Origin: Candidula unifasciata
Taxonomy: Eukaryota; Mollusca; Gastropoda; Stylommatophora; Geomitridae
Assembly (NCBI GenBank): GCA_905116865.2
Contig: CAJHNH020007924.1
Coordinates: 246,001-310,000 of the forward strand
Direction: 5' to 3'
Length of the DNA: 64,000 bases
Shown here: positions 48,365 through 59,524 of the stretch, piece after piece
Position numbering within the stretch: position 1 is the stretch's first letter
How the letters are laid out: every line of letters begins with the position of its first letter
The notes under the pieces: model-generated
The model's input: only the letters and a program-made list of their open reading frames with translations
Told to the model about the DNA's origin: nothing
The model's database searches: none
Translations under genes and position numbers: made by a program

Positions 48365-48625
48365 TATATAAGTAAACAATATATTAGTGAACACGATATA
48401 AGTAAACAATATATAAGTAAACAATATATTAGTGAACACGATATAAGTAAACGATATATAAGTAAACAATATATTAGTGAACACGATATAAGTAAACGAT
48501 ATATAAGTAAACAATATATTAGTGAACACGATATAAGTAAACGATATATAAGTAAACAATATATACAGGTAAACAATATACAAAAGTAAACCATATATAA
48601 AGGTAAACAATATATACAGGTAAAG
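48365..48625 (+). repeat. AAGTAAAC minisatellite, right part
   Basis: Higher-order units of about 48-60 bp (ATATAAGTAAACAATATATT, AGTGAACACGAT) in the same array as 47696-48120, separated from it by a SINE. Confidence 0.93.
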
Positions 48626-48697
48626 AGTATTGGGTATATGGTGCCAGCTGTTTATTTGTACGAACCAACTGATGCTCTCTATGGCTGATGTGGTCAG

Positions 48698-48960
48698 TCT
48701 TCTTCTTCACATTTACTGGCTGTAAACTCTGACGGAAAGTTCTAAATGTTTGTCTGTTGGTAGACTTTTGTCTTCTTCCAGAACTTGAGTTTTACAGGCA
48801 CATCTGTTTTACAGATCTGGCTTATTCATATGCAGCCTGTAGGTTCCTCGCTTTTCAGGCAGGTGCACTCTGACTTCGATGGAAACTTCTATAACTGGTT
48901 GTCTTGTACAACATGCTTGCTGGGGAAGCAGTGGGTCTATTATTTTTTCTCAAAAATGAG
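48698..48960 (-). mobile_element. Retroposon 3'-module fragment
   Basis: On the minus strand it ends in TTTACAGCCAGTAAATGTGAAGAAGAAG-type sequence and shares ACCTGCCTGA, AATAAGCCAG and CAAGTTCTGG blocks with the 3' end of the 1.36-kb retroposon. Other + strand relics of the same module lie at about 52345-52490, 53190-53305, 54800-54960, 56229-56300 and 62300-62475. Confidence 0.75.
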
Positions 48961-49000
48961 GCACCAGAACCCACCGAAGGAATGGGGCAATATTTAAAAA

Positions 49001-49155
<155 letters not shown>

Positions 49156-49680
49156 GTGTAATGTTCAAATCAAACTTGGCTTGGAATGCAGGGAATGCCC
49201 AGCATTTATTACAGAATCTAAATTCAACAACTGATTCATGGTAACTCCTGCTTTTTTTTTTTTCAGGGTATGCAAGAGAGTTGGGAAATAAACGTGTAGA
49301 CCCACACATGGAATGGGGTCAATATTAGTCAACTGCATTAATTCTCAAAAGATTTTCTAGTACCCAAATGAGGCTACGTAAGCATTTGAGCCTAGATCAG
49401 TCTTATGAGACAGTCCTGCCTCAAGGGCAATATAAACATGTGGGAGTTGCGCCAACAGGCAAGCCTGCTAGCCCATTGCTTTCTAAGCTCCCAAAAGATG
49501 CCAGCTAATTAGATCCCAAGTCTGCTATAAATACAATTTAAACAAGCCAATCCACCATCGGTCTAGCTTTTTTCTAATTACGCATGGACCCATGAAATAT
49601 AGTGGTTTTTTGTGTGTGTATGGTCTTCCTTATTACAAATGGGGTAGACAGAATTAAGATTTCCTTTCATCATCCTTTAG

Positions 49681-49833
49681 CATGTGACCATGGAAGTTAT
49701 GGAACAGACTGCAGTTCCTCTTGCTCTCAGTTCTGTGTGACAGGAGACATCAGTGAGTCTGCATGTGATCATATTGATGGTAGATGTCTTCATGGATGCC
49801 AGTTTGGATATCAGGGACCCAAGTGTGATCAAC
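49681..49833 (+). CDS. Exon 19: array EGF exon, type A
   Basis: This 153-base exon (phase 1 to 1) has acceptor CATCCTTTAG and donor GTAGGT. It reads CDHGSYGTDCSSSCSQFC, GDISESAC, then CDHIDGRCLHGC and QFGYQGPKC, DQR. It completes the second B-C-A set. The frame is intact. Confidence 0.92.
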
Positions 49834-50426
49834 GTAGGTTGCCATTTATTTATTTCACTTCTCATCATCATCATATGCATTTCTGTATAACATCAGTAGT
49901 ATATTTTCTGTGTTGTTGGTAAACTCAAGCACTGATTGCCATCTGCGTCAATCTACGAACCCCTCTAGCATTTTTTCTTTGTGTTAACCTTTGTCTTTAA
50001 TAAACTCAGACTTTCCTTATCTCCTCTCATTGTGATTCTCTGCTACCTTGCCGTGTTGAGGTGAAGTAACATTTATGGGAAATTGCCCATTTGTACAAAC
50101 TTTCCTGTTTTTACAATTTCACTAGACCATGCATTCTCATCATGCTACCAGTGTTTTGTCATAAATAATTTGTTTTGTCCTTTCGATTATATATGAATGT
50201 GATAGTATCAGCTGAGGTGGCGGACATGTGATTTTGTGCACAAATGATATTACACTGGATATATTTTTTTAAAGTAATGAAGATGTCTTGAAAGAAAATA
50301 GTTTACAAAGAGAACTGTTTGCCTACCTTAAAGGAGACAATCTACATTTTTAGTTCATGTCATGAGAAGGAGAAAACTCTAGTGCATCATGACGGTGAGA
50401 AAGCTGGAAGGGAAAAGAGGCAGAGG

Positions 50427-51668
50427 CAGGGTGACCATACTATCTAGAGCTGAAAATGGGATATCTCATATGTTAAGCTGAAAACAGAATAACCTAGACA
50501 TGTCAGTTCTCACCCCCCCCCCCCCCAACCTCCTCCTACCAATTATAGCATTTATTAAAATTATAATTATTATAGTATTGTTATTTTTTTACTAATCATT
50601 AAGGAACTAATACATTTTAAAAACAGGATATTATGTGGACCTATAAATTGTATAATTATTATAATTTTTTTTTCTTGTTGGACTGCATGCTTTGTTTTTA
50701 ACTAGTTTCCTTAATGTATTGTATAGTCTATATATTTTCCTTTTCAGTTGGTATATGTGTAAATAACTATGAGTGTATATTTTATTCTCAAGCTTATTCA
50801 TAGATTATTATGTGTTAAGTTGAGTCAAGAATTGACATCACAGCACTTGGGGCATTCCCATGCATGCTCCATCCTCATCTTCAGCAGCCAGCGTAGAGTT
50901 CCAATACTGATGGTACAGGTCACAATCTGGTTAAATGTCTTTCTTGCCTTTCCTCTAAGTGTAGAGAGCCGGTCAGAACCACTAGTTACACTCAAGTGCC
51001 TCATTCTCTCCAGGCCATAATAATCTTCTTTCTGTACTGATTCAGTTGCTTGTTCTCAAGGGACCTTGACCATATCTGCCTTGTCATGTATCAGTTCACC
51101 ACCCAGTGGTGCGGATCCTGCAAATCTGTCTGCCTGTTCATTACCCACCACGCCAGCATAGCCTGCAGAAAAGATCCAAAGTATGCTCACCACCCGTGAC
51201 CTCTCCAGTGAAGCTTGCCTGTATCCACCTTTTTCAGCATGCTTTCAGAGACTGTTACAATTACGACATGTGCATATATCTTGTTCTCTAGCCATTGGAG
51301 AACTGCAGTTACCGCCTCCACCATCCTTCTCATGCTAGATGTTGTAGTGTCATATGCTAGGCTATTTTGCACTAAAGATTTTCCATTGGCTTTAGCTACA
51401 AACCCCCAAGCACTTTTCTTTCCTCTCAAAATTGAACCATCTGTGAGTCAGATCACCTGGGCGTGAATTGTCATGAATCAACTGTTGGACTTCAACCTCC
51501 GTAGCACCCGCTGGCCACTCTCTGCACACCCGGCTCAATGTTATAATATTATCATAAATGTTTATTAAATGGGACAACTGAGGTTTTTTGGAAGTACCGA
51601 TGGAACGGCCGGGACACATGAAAAAAAACAGAACTGTCCCCGTGAAAACAGAACATGTAGTCGCACTA
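50427..51668 (+). mobile_element. hAT-like non-autonomous element (1242 bp) with exact 8-bp duplication
   Basis: It begins CAGGGTGACCATACTATCTA and ends CATGTAGTCGCACTA. The octamer GGCAGAGG lies exactly on both sides (50419-50426, 51669-51676), the duplication size of hAT transposons. There is no transposase inside. It contains a minus-strand LINE fragment (50845-51540), so it either received or captured one. Confidence 0.85.
50845..51540 (-). mobile_element. LINE RNase H fragment inside the hAT-like element
   Basis: On the minus strand RGKKSAWGFVAKANGKSL, TTSSMRRMVEAVTAVLQWL and HVVIVTVSESMLKK are open and clearly the central strands and helix of a retrotransposon RNase H (the usual SDSESM has become TVSESM). 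It is the best-preserved copy of this family here. Confidence 0.82.
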
Positions 51669-51829
51669 GGCAGAGGAAGACTACGAGAGAAGAAGCTGGA
51701 CAGTTTGAAATCATGGCATGGAAGATCATCTGTGTCAGAACTGATTGAAAGTATTCAATACAGTAGGTTGTGGACAGATATGTCTACCAAAGCCACATGG
51801 GATGGACTGAAAGAAGTATGAGCAGTAAG

Positions 51830-52190
51830 AGTGTTAAACTGTTATATGAAACCTGTTATGTTGTAGGGGTGTGAATTGTGATCAATAAGCAACATAAGAA
51901 AAGACAATGGCATTTGATAGGACACTGTTGAGAAAACGTGAGAACAATATAACTAGGATACCTTTGCACTGGAACCCACAAAAGCATAGAAATAAAGGAA
52001 GTCTATCCCCACCCGAAAAAAACATACACATGGAGAAAAGAGCTAGAAAGGGAAGTTAAAAAAAAGGGGAGGACATAGGGAGAGCTGTATGCAATAGTGA
52101 AGGATAGAACAACTTGGCATGAGTTGGTTGAGGGCCTATGTTCCATTGGGGCTAGAAAGGCAGAAGAAAAAAGAATGCAGTAGGTTTCTA
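51830..52190 (+). mobile_element. Second LINE C-terminal fragment
   Basis: Broken frames end in KTYTWRKELEREVKKKGRTW and ELYAIVKDRTTWHELVEGLC, the conserved C-terminus of a widespread LINE group (W-R-x-E...G-x-T-W...D-R-x-x-W...L-C). Confidence 0.78.
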
Positions 52191-52823
52191 ACGACAATGC
52201 AAAGAATTCTATAAGTGTGTGGGTTCTAGGGGTCCCACTCTAAAATGAAAACAACAGACAGACTCCCTCCTAGTTAGCAAATCATAAAAAACAACTGATT
52301 AGGAGTGGTTTTTTTTTGGGGGGGTGGGGGGGGGGGTGTTCTGTGATTGTTAGCCTGAGAGGCCAAGAGCCAACAGTCTGCACACAAATAAGCCAGTTCT
52401 GTAACACAGATGTGCACTTTACTCAAGGCCTGGAACGAGAGCAAAGTCCTAGAAATAGATGAACAACCAGGAATTTATGCTGCAGTTTAAACCCTCCAGT
52501 TTTCTCTGTTCATTCAGTGCTATCCACTTTCAGACAGTAGTATAAGCATTATGTCACATCTCCAAGAAGGCTTTCCTGGTCAACAAATGCCTGCAGAAGT
52601 CAGACTTGTTGTCTGAAAGGCATAAATATTGCAGCCATGCTGTGAACAGGCACAGTGCAATTATATCTTCAGATAAATGCAAACGAAGATTACCATTTGT
52701 TTTTGGTTTTCATAATCAGCCCATCATAAGCTCATTGAAAATACACCACAAATTCTTTAAAAGTTGACAGTATTATTGTTGCTAATTTATGTCAAGGAAG
52801 TTCAAGTTTGTGTTTACTTTCAG

Positions 52824-52976
52824 CCTGCAGTGGTCAAACATATGGACAAGACTGCAGCTCTGTGTGCCCTCAGTTCTGTGAGGTTGGGAACATGAGTCAG
52901 TCTGTGTGTGATCACATCCATGGGACCTGTCTACTGGATTGTCAGGCTGGCTACTTAGGATCCATGTGTGATGAGT
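52824..52976 (+). CDS. Exon 20: array EGF exon, type B
   Basis: This 153-base exon (phase 1 to 1) has acceptor TACTTTCAG and donor GTGAGT. It reads CSGQTYGQDCSSVCPQFC, EVGNMSQSVC, CLLDCQAGYLGSMC, DEC. It opens the most recently expanded block (52.7-63.4 kb) and differs from exon 22 at only five bases by my count, every one of which changes an amino acid. Confidence 0.92.
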
Positions 52977-53593
52977 GTGAGTTAACAACTGTATCATTGT
53001 TTTCTGTCTGAATATGTTGATTAGATCTTGATACCCTGTTATGTAAACTGCTGTATGAAATTCACACACACATACAAACCTATGGGGCCCTATTTTAGTG
53101 AACCAAGAATAGGCCTATTGTCCTTCTAACAGGCATTTTGTTAGAGATGATTAATTAAGGGATTTTTCCTTCAAAGTCAGAGTGCTTCTGCCTGAGAGGC
53201 CATGAACCAGCAGTCTGCATACAGTTAAGCCAGATCCATAAAATGGATGTGCATGCTAAACACAAGTTCCGGATCAAGACCAAAGTCCAAAAGCCCTGGT
53301 CAATTTGAAAAAAAAAAAAAAAAAAAAACATCTGCCTCGGAGTAGTTAAAACTATATGTCCACTAGGCTAGAAGACAAACCTATAGCTTACTGCATAGAC
53401 AAGACTCCCATAGTCTGTGTGATGCTTACTAATTTATTCCAAAATCTGCAATAGACTGATTTTTAAAGTCTCTTCACCATCAGTCTAGCATTTCTAATTA
53501 CCCATGAACTTATACAATATAGTGGTTTCTCCTTGACTTCCGCATGAAATAAGTGGCAAGCTGTAATAAAGTTTATATTTCAACATCCTTTAG
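52977..53593. other. Compact intron, template of the recent duplications
   Basis: It contains a retroposon 3'-module fragment (53190-53305), an A-run (53310-53328) and a conserved 200 bases before the acceptor (AATATAGTGGTTTCTCCTTG). The same order is found before the A exons at 57020 and 63193. Confidence 0.75.
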
Positions 53594-53746
53594 CATGTCA
53601 CCATGGAACTTATGGAGCAGACTGCAGCTCCTCCTGCTCTCAGTTCTGTGTGACAGTGGACATCAGTGAGTCTGCCTGTGATCATACTGATGGTAGATGT
53701 CTTCATGGATGCCAGGCTGGATATCAGGGACTCAAGTGTGACCAAC
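53594..53746 (+). CDS. Exon 21: array EGF exon, type A
   Basis: This 153-base exon (phase 1 to 1) has acceptor CATCCTTTAG and donor GTAGGT. It reads CHHGTYGADCSSSCSQFC, VDISESAC, CLHGCQAGYQGLKC, DQR. The spacing from exon 20 is only about 0.6 kb, the compact arrangement typical of this block. Confidence 0.92.
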
Positions 53747-54135
53747 GTAGGTTGCCATTTATTTACTTCACATGTCATCATCATATTATCTATACCTGAA
53801 AAGACCAAATATATAAAAAATAAACAGACATTGCATTGACTGGCACTAATAGAAAAAAGTAGAAAGACAGAAGGACACACAAGACAAAATAAAATAGAAA
53901 ACTATAGTTACCATGCCGAAAGGTGCAAATATCACAGCCATGCTTTAAGGGGAATAGTGCAATTGCATCTTCAGATTAAAGCAAAAGAAGATTAACATCT
54001 GTTACTTGTTTTTATAATCAGCCCATTATGTGATCATTGAAAAAAATCCACCACATCTGACCTCTCCTTTAAGAGTGGACAGTGTTGTTTTTGCTGATTC
54101 ATGTCATGGAAAGTCAAGTTTGTGTGTACTTTCAG

Positions 54136-54288
54136 CCTGCAGTGGTCAAAGATATGGACAAGACTGCAGCTCTGTGTGCCCTCAGTTCTGTGAGGTTGGG
54201 AACATGAGTCAGTCTGTGTGTGATCACATCCATGGGACCTGTCTACTGGGTTGTCAGGCTGGCTACTCAGGACCCAAGTGTGATGAGT
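54136..54288 (+). CDS. Exon 22: array EGF exon, type B
   Basis: This 153-base exon (phase 1 to 1) has acceptor TACTTTCAG and donor GTGAGT. It reads CSGQRYGQDCSSVCPQFC, EVGNMSQSVC, CLLGCQAGYSGPKC, DEC. It is intact. It is followed by the intron in which the partner A exon has lost its acceptor, so in mature RNA it must either join directly to a later exon or use the cryptic acceptor at 55091. Confidence 0.92.
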
Positions 54289-54364
54289 GTGAGTTGACAT
54301 CTAAATCATTGTTCTCTATCGGAATAGGTTGGTTGGATCCTGATAGCCTGTAATGTAAACTGTG

Positions 54365-54665
54365 GTTCTGCACCACTTGGTGGTAAACTGATTATGACAA
54401 GCTGGATGTTGTGAGGGCCCTATAGGAGCGAGTGAACAGTGCTAAGGCACAGATAGATCATTATGGTCTGAGGAGAATGGCACTGAGAGAAGTTACAAAG
54501 GGATGTGGCTGACGCTCAACACTTAAGGCAAGGGCGAGAGGGATATACAATCAGACAGTTACTGGTACCATTGGAATTTTAACTCTTTTTAACTTGCTGC
54601 TGAAGATGGGGATGGAGCGCTTATGGGGATGTCCCAAGTGCTGTGATCTCAATTCTTAATTCAAC
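54365..54665 (+). mobile_element. Degraded LINE RNase H family fragment
   Basis: Broken frames give LDVVRALWER-like, HYGLRRMALREVTKGCG and LLLKMGMERLWGCPKCCDLN, the C-terminal end of the family. It lies in the intron after exon 22. Confidence 0.72.
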
Positions 54666-55092
54666 ATTCAAATTCACCTTATTATAGTAACACACACACA
54701 CACACACATTTATGGAGCTCTATTTTGGAGAATTATGAACAGGCCCGTTGTCCTTCTAATAAGCATTTTCTAGGAAATGATTAATTAGGAGTGTTTCCTT
54801 CAAAGTCAGAGTACATCTGCTCAGAGGCAAGGAACCAGCAATCGCATACAAATAAGCCAGGTCTGGGAAATGGATGTGCGTGCAAAACTCAAGTTCTGGA
54901 TCAAGACCAAAGTCCAGAAGTGGACAAACAACCAGAACTATCTGCTAAGAAGGAAAAAGGATATGGCTTTAATGAAATTACATATTTGAATTGATCTTTT
55001 AATCCTTTTCTTACCCTATGTAACATGGGATGTATGGTCAAGTCAGCACTCAGTGAAAGGCAAGCAACATGGAACTCCGTTATGGACCACAG

Positions 55093-55218
55093 ACTGCAAT
55101 TCCTCCTGCTCTCAGTTCTGTGTGAAAGGGAACATCAGTGAGTCTGCCTGTGATCATACTGATGGTAGATGTCTTCATGGATGCCAGGCTGGATATCAGG
55201 GACCCAAGTGTGATCAGC
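55093..55218 (+). pseudogene. Damaged type A EGF exon with deleted 5' end and acceptor (possible cryptic acceptor use)
   Basis: From DCNSSCSQFC to KCDQR and the GTAGGT donor this is a normal A exon, but the bases before it do not match other A exons: the first cysteine is gone and no TTTAG acceptor precedes it. Paralogous copies at 56.4-57.0 and 62.6-63.2 kb hold about 0.6 kb here (a SINE plus the acceptor) that is missing, so a deletion joined GTCAAGTCAGCACTCAGTGA almost directly to exon sequence. A cryptic CCACAG at 55087-55092 would give an in-phase 126-base exon lacking the first disulphide loop. Whether it is spliced in is unknown. Confidence 0.75.
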
Positions 55219-55610
55219 GTAGGTTGCAATTTTTTTACCTTGCATGTCGTCATCATTGTATCTATACCTGAAGAGACCATATATATATAATTCTTTTAAA
55301 AGACGTATCGATTGGCACTATAGGAAATAAGTAGAAAGATAGGACACACTAGACAACATAAAAATCAAAAGCTTCAGTTACCATGCCGAAGGGTGCATAT
55401 ATCGCAGCCATGCTTAACGGGAACAATTTGATTACATCTTCATATTGAAAAAAAAAAAAGATTAACATCTATTAATTGTTTTCATAATCAGCCAGTTTTG
55501 AGCTCATTGAAAAAAATCCACCACAAATTCTGACTTCTTCTCCTTTAAGAGTGGTCATTGTTGTTTTTGCTGATGTGTATCAAGGAAGGTCAAGTTTTTG
55601 TGTTCTTTCA

Positions 55611-55745
55611 ACCTGCAGTGGCCAAACATATAAACAAGACTACAGCTCTGTGTGCTCTCAATTCTGTGAGGTTGGCAACATGAGTCAGCCTGTGTGTGAT
55701 CACATTCGTGGGTTGTCAGGCTAGCTACTTAGGACTTATGTATGA
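55611..55745 (+). pseudogene. Decayed type B EGF exon
   Basis: Sequence homology to B exons begins CCTGCAGTGGCCAAACATAT, but the acceptor reads TTTCAAC instead of TTTCAG. The conserved QDCSS has become QDYSS. About 17 bases of the GTCLLGC region are missing, producing an in-frame TAG, and the final DEC-donor region is replaced by unrelated LINE sequence from about 55746. It cannot encode an EGF domain. It pairs with the damaged A exon at 55093, so one whole array unit is dead. Confidence 0.85.
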
Positions 55746-56170
55746 TATGCCGGTTAGAAACCTTTAAATATCTTGGCTCCCACATATGCAAAGATGGCAG
55801 CTGTACTAAAGAGATCAAGGCACGACTTGATATGCCAACAGCTGCGATATCCCAGCTGAATTAGCATCGCAGTCAAGGTCAATATTTACAAATCACTGGT
55901 ATTGCCAATTTTCTTACACGGATGTGAAAGTTGGACTCTCACTGTGGAAAAAGAAAAGAGGATTTAGGCTTTCAATGTGAATGCTACAGACGCATTTTAC
56001 GAATTAGTTATTTAGAACACAAAACTAATAGATATGTCATACAAAATATACAAATTTGCGGGACATCAGGAGACTTTTTCATAAAGCGGAAGACAAAGAT
56101 GGCCGCTTTTATGTGCTAGAACTTCCATCAATACACCTCCACGACCCTATGGGTTAAGGGTTCTGTTATG
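55746..56170 (+). mobile_element. LINE fragment replacing the end of a decayed EGF exon
   Basis: It begins LETFKYLGSHICKDGSCTKE and KARLDMPTAAISQL, the RT-thumb region of non-LTR elements, followed by CECYRRILRISYLEHKTN. Stops and frame changes throughout. It lies immediately 3' of the broken B exon at 55611. Confidence 0.82.
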
Positions 56171-56440
56171 TTATGTTGGTTGGATCATAACTCATGTAAA
56201 ATGAATTTTCCGGATAAAAGAATTTGTTTTAAAAAAACCAAAAGTTCAGAAGTGGACAAACAACCAGAACTGTCTGCTGGAGTTACATCTGGTAAATGCT
56301 AAGAAGGAAAAGAATATGGCTTGATTAAATACTTGAATTTATCTATTATTCCTTTTCTGACCCTATGTAACCATGAGACCTATGGTCAAGTCAGCACTCA
56401 GTGAGAGATGTGATCAATACCCTGTGATTTTAGGCTGAAG

Positions 56441-56712
56441 AGCCAGGGTCTCACAGTGGCTAACAACATCCATGCTGTTAAACCTGTTGGTTAGAGGTTT
56501 GTATTCCCATTGAGTCATATTTGAAAAAAAAAAAAATACATTGACCTAGACTTCAAAATCAGTCAGCCTGAAACATGAACCAGGGAAATGCACTGGTAAG
56601 TAAGGGCAACTGGCAACATTATGACTACATCACCAGTCAAATGCCAACAGATATATACAAATTTGGAACTAGCATGATATACTCAACATGCCTCTCATCT
56701 TTGAAATGGGAC
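56441..56712 (+). mobile_element. SINE family 1 copy in duplicated intron
   Basis: Head AGTGGCTAACAACATCCATG with TTAGAGGTTTGTATTCCC in the B-box region, then the family-1 body. It is the same insertion as 62611-62880, duplicated with the intron. Confidence 0.75.
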
Positions 56713-57019
56713 CTCAGGCTGGTGTTGGTTATGGAGCCGTAGTCAATTTCAAGAAAATCTGCCTCAGGGAAGTTTAAAACATTTGTCCACTAGGCCAGAA
56801 GGCAAACCTGCTAGCCCACTGCATGGACAAGACTTCCAGAGTCTATGTGATGCTAACTAATTTAGTCCAAACTGTGATAGATTGATTTTTGAAGTCACTC
56901 CACCATCAGTCTAGATTTTGTAATTACCTATGAACTTATACAATATAGTGGTTTCTCCTTGACTTCCGCATGAAATAAGTGGCAAGCAATAATTAGGTTC
57001 ACTTTTCAACATCCTTAAG

Positions 57020-57172
57020 CATGCGAACATGGAACTTTTGGAATGGACTGCAATTCCTCCTGCTCTCAGTTCTGTGTGACAGGGGACATCAGTGAGTCTG
57101 CCTGTGATCATACTGATGGTAGCTGTCTTCATGGATGCCAGGCTGGATATCAGGGACCCAAGTGTGATCAGC
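57020..57172 (+). CDS. Exon 25: array EGF exon, type A
   Basis: This 153-base exon (phase 1 to 1) has donor GTATGT. The acceptor reads CCTTAAG where its paralogues have CCTTTAG; AAG acceptors are functional but weaker, so inclusion could be reduced. It reads CEHGTFGMDCNSSCSQFC, GDISESAC, GSCLHGC, QAGYQGPKC, DQR. The 3' intron holds the 4.2-kb Helitron. Confidence 0.88.
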
Positions 57173-59524
57173 GTATGTTGCCATTTATTACTTTACGCAT
57201 CGTTGTCATCATCATTATATCTATACCAGAGGAGACCATATTTATATAATAAACTAGCTGTACCCGGCCATGCGTTGCTGTGGCGTAATTTGGCTACATG
57301 GAAAATAGAGAACATAGAAATGTGTCTTCACTTCACGCTAGCGATGTACAGTGCAACAGCTAAACCACAGCTAATAAAACTTTGAGTGGGTAAGGCAGTT
57401 ACTGTAACTTAAATCTATCTCAGTAAACAGTTTATTGTAACCACCCATCCCTCAGTTCACATACTACTTTCTCCTTCATCGAAGTAGTTGGAAAAATTAC
57501 CCTAGTGAAAAGCAATGAAAAGAGGAAAAATACACCATAATTACGAAATGAGCACATTTGCTAATTGCTGTAAACAACCCTGCACGCGTTGCTACAATAG
57601 AAAGTGAATTGAAAGGAAAATCGCTTTAACAAAATGTAATTATATTGGATCATTGTGCTGGTAATTTAACATTAAAAATGTGTTTACTAAAGTGCTTTTG
57701 GGTAAACAATGTTCTTTGTTCTTCCGTCTGGCGTGTACACAAATAAATTAGAAGGTTTTCCGACGCGTGAACAGGCCACATATAGCTGTCCTTGTAAAAA
57801 GCATGGATGTTCCAAACGTAGTCCACACACTTGTAGGGATTGTCCCTGTGATTTGTTTATGGTCATTGCAAAGGCGAGTCGCACCGGAAACTGCACGCAT
57901 CTGAAGTAAAATGGCATGTCTGTTGGAATCATTGAGGTGCGTGGCAAAAGTATATTCTCGCCCTTAAATTTCCCATTTAAAATTGTACCTTCGATGATAT
58001 TGAGCATTAGCCTTTTCACTGAAAGCCTGGTACCATTGCAAAGACGTGGCGGATTGATGTTTCTGAGAAGAATGATGGGCACGCCAATTTTCACGGTTAA
58101 AATGTGGGGTGGCATGCCTGGCAAATCAAGTGAATTTAAGAACTCAGTTGGATAATTAACAGTTTCGTCCTTATTCATTACAGTATCGATAGACTTATAC
58201 GTTGTCACACCGCCTGGTAATTTGTCTTAGATGTTCGGATTCATGGCAACTCACGATCGAAAAGGTTGTTTGCAGATTGTTCTGGTGGAGCCAGTCCCAC
58301 CTGAACCAGTGCATTGTTAGTTATTGTCAAACATATGTCCTTAATGCAAACAAATGCCTCATTATATACATTTGGTATGAATTGAAGGTCCTGATCATGC
58401 TTCATTTCACGCCAGGATGTCTTCACTCATGAAGTCTTTGTATTTTTCCCAAAGCTCTTTTGGAATGAATGGGAAGCAAGTTGTTAATATTATTGCAAAT
58501 AATGTGCGTATTTGCTGTGGTCGAGCAGTATTCGAAGCATCAGCGAGTGAAGTGTCCCAATGTGCATCATTTTCAAGAAGATTTAATTCTTGGCAACCTT
58601 CACGGTAAGTAGCGCATACTTTACCATAAACTGTTCTCAAGTCCTGGAAGGATGCCGGTCCAGGTTTGTTGATTAAAAGTAATCGCAAGTAAAAGCAATC
58701 TGCATTTTTGGGATGAACAGTGTACAGACGGCCTAAAATATCAGTAGAATATAAATTAAGATGTCCGTCAACCGCTTGACCTTGCTTGCAACGTTGAAAC
58801 TTTTTAGCTGATGCATTCCATGTGTAGTATATTGGCAGGTCAGAGTAAAGCAGTGTCTTTGCAAACATATCTCTATACAATGAGAAAAATCAGTTAACGT
58901 GGTTGGCGGTGGTAACAATGCTCGTGCATGTACATTCTCTGTAGTGAAATACACGCGCTGTCCATTGTCAAGGTGCACTGCCAAATGAACAACTGCTGGA
59001 TGTCATTCATGAATTGGAAATGAGAAAATGTGCCATACTGCTTCATTGCTACTAATGTAGCGCCCCAGCTGATATTGCTTGATTTCATCGATAGATGCAG
59101 CTGCATGTCCCACTCCAAAGACTGCCATATCGCCTCCTTTGTTGACATATTTGCAAATGTACTTATGTTTGCCAAGAAATGTGTTGACTGGCCTGTGTCA
59201 CCTACTACCAATGACGATAATGGTTCGGGTGGTGAATGTAATACTGGCCATTTAACTTTTCCACCAGCGCAGCACATACCCGGCATGTCATTCTTAAATT
59301 TGAAGGCACTGCAATGTACGCACAATTTATCCATTTTGCCAGTAAGCGAGAGTGGATGAAGACCAATCATACTAGCTGGTGTAATGGAATGCACCAAGAT
59401 TCAAATCAACATGCAGTGTTCGCCTGGATAAAGTAGTGCGCATTTGAACGTTTTCGAGTCTTGCTTTCCGTTGCTGGTCTGATTGAGATGAACGGGCTTC
59501 AGCAGTGCGCACTCGAATGGTTTC

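Larger units (their letters stand above)
50330..51821 (+). mobile_element. LINE C-terminal fragment interrupted by a hAT-like element
   Basis: The left piece (to 50426) and the right piece (from 51669) join in frame once the insert and one duplication are removed, giving KRGRGRLREKKLDSLKSW and later YSRLWTDMSTKATWDG. The LINE at 8098 has the homologous GRQREKMLDSLVAWHGG, which confirms the identity. Confidence 0.8.

Noticed and set aside
47701..48610. Minus-strand Leu/Tyr/Phe-rich open frames resembling multi-span membrane proteins
   Set aside because: These are translations of the AAGTAAAC minisatellite, open in several frames at once.
58407..58880. A host DNA helicase gene
   Set aside because: The helicase-like pieces are within precise Helitron termini, have frameshifts, and lack the ATP-binding part.
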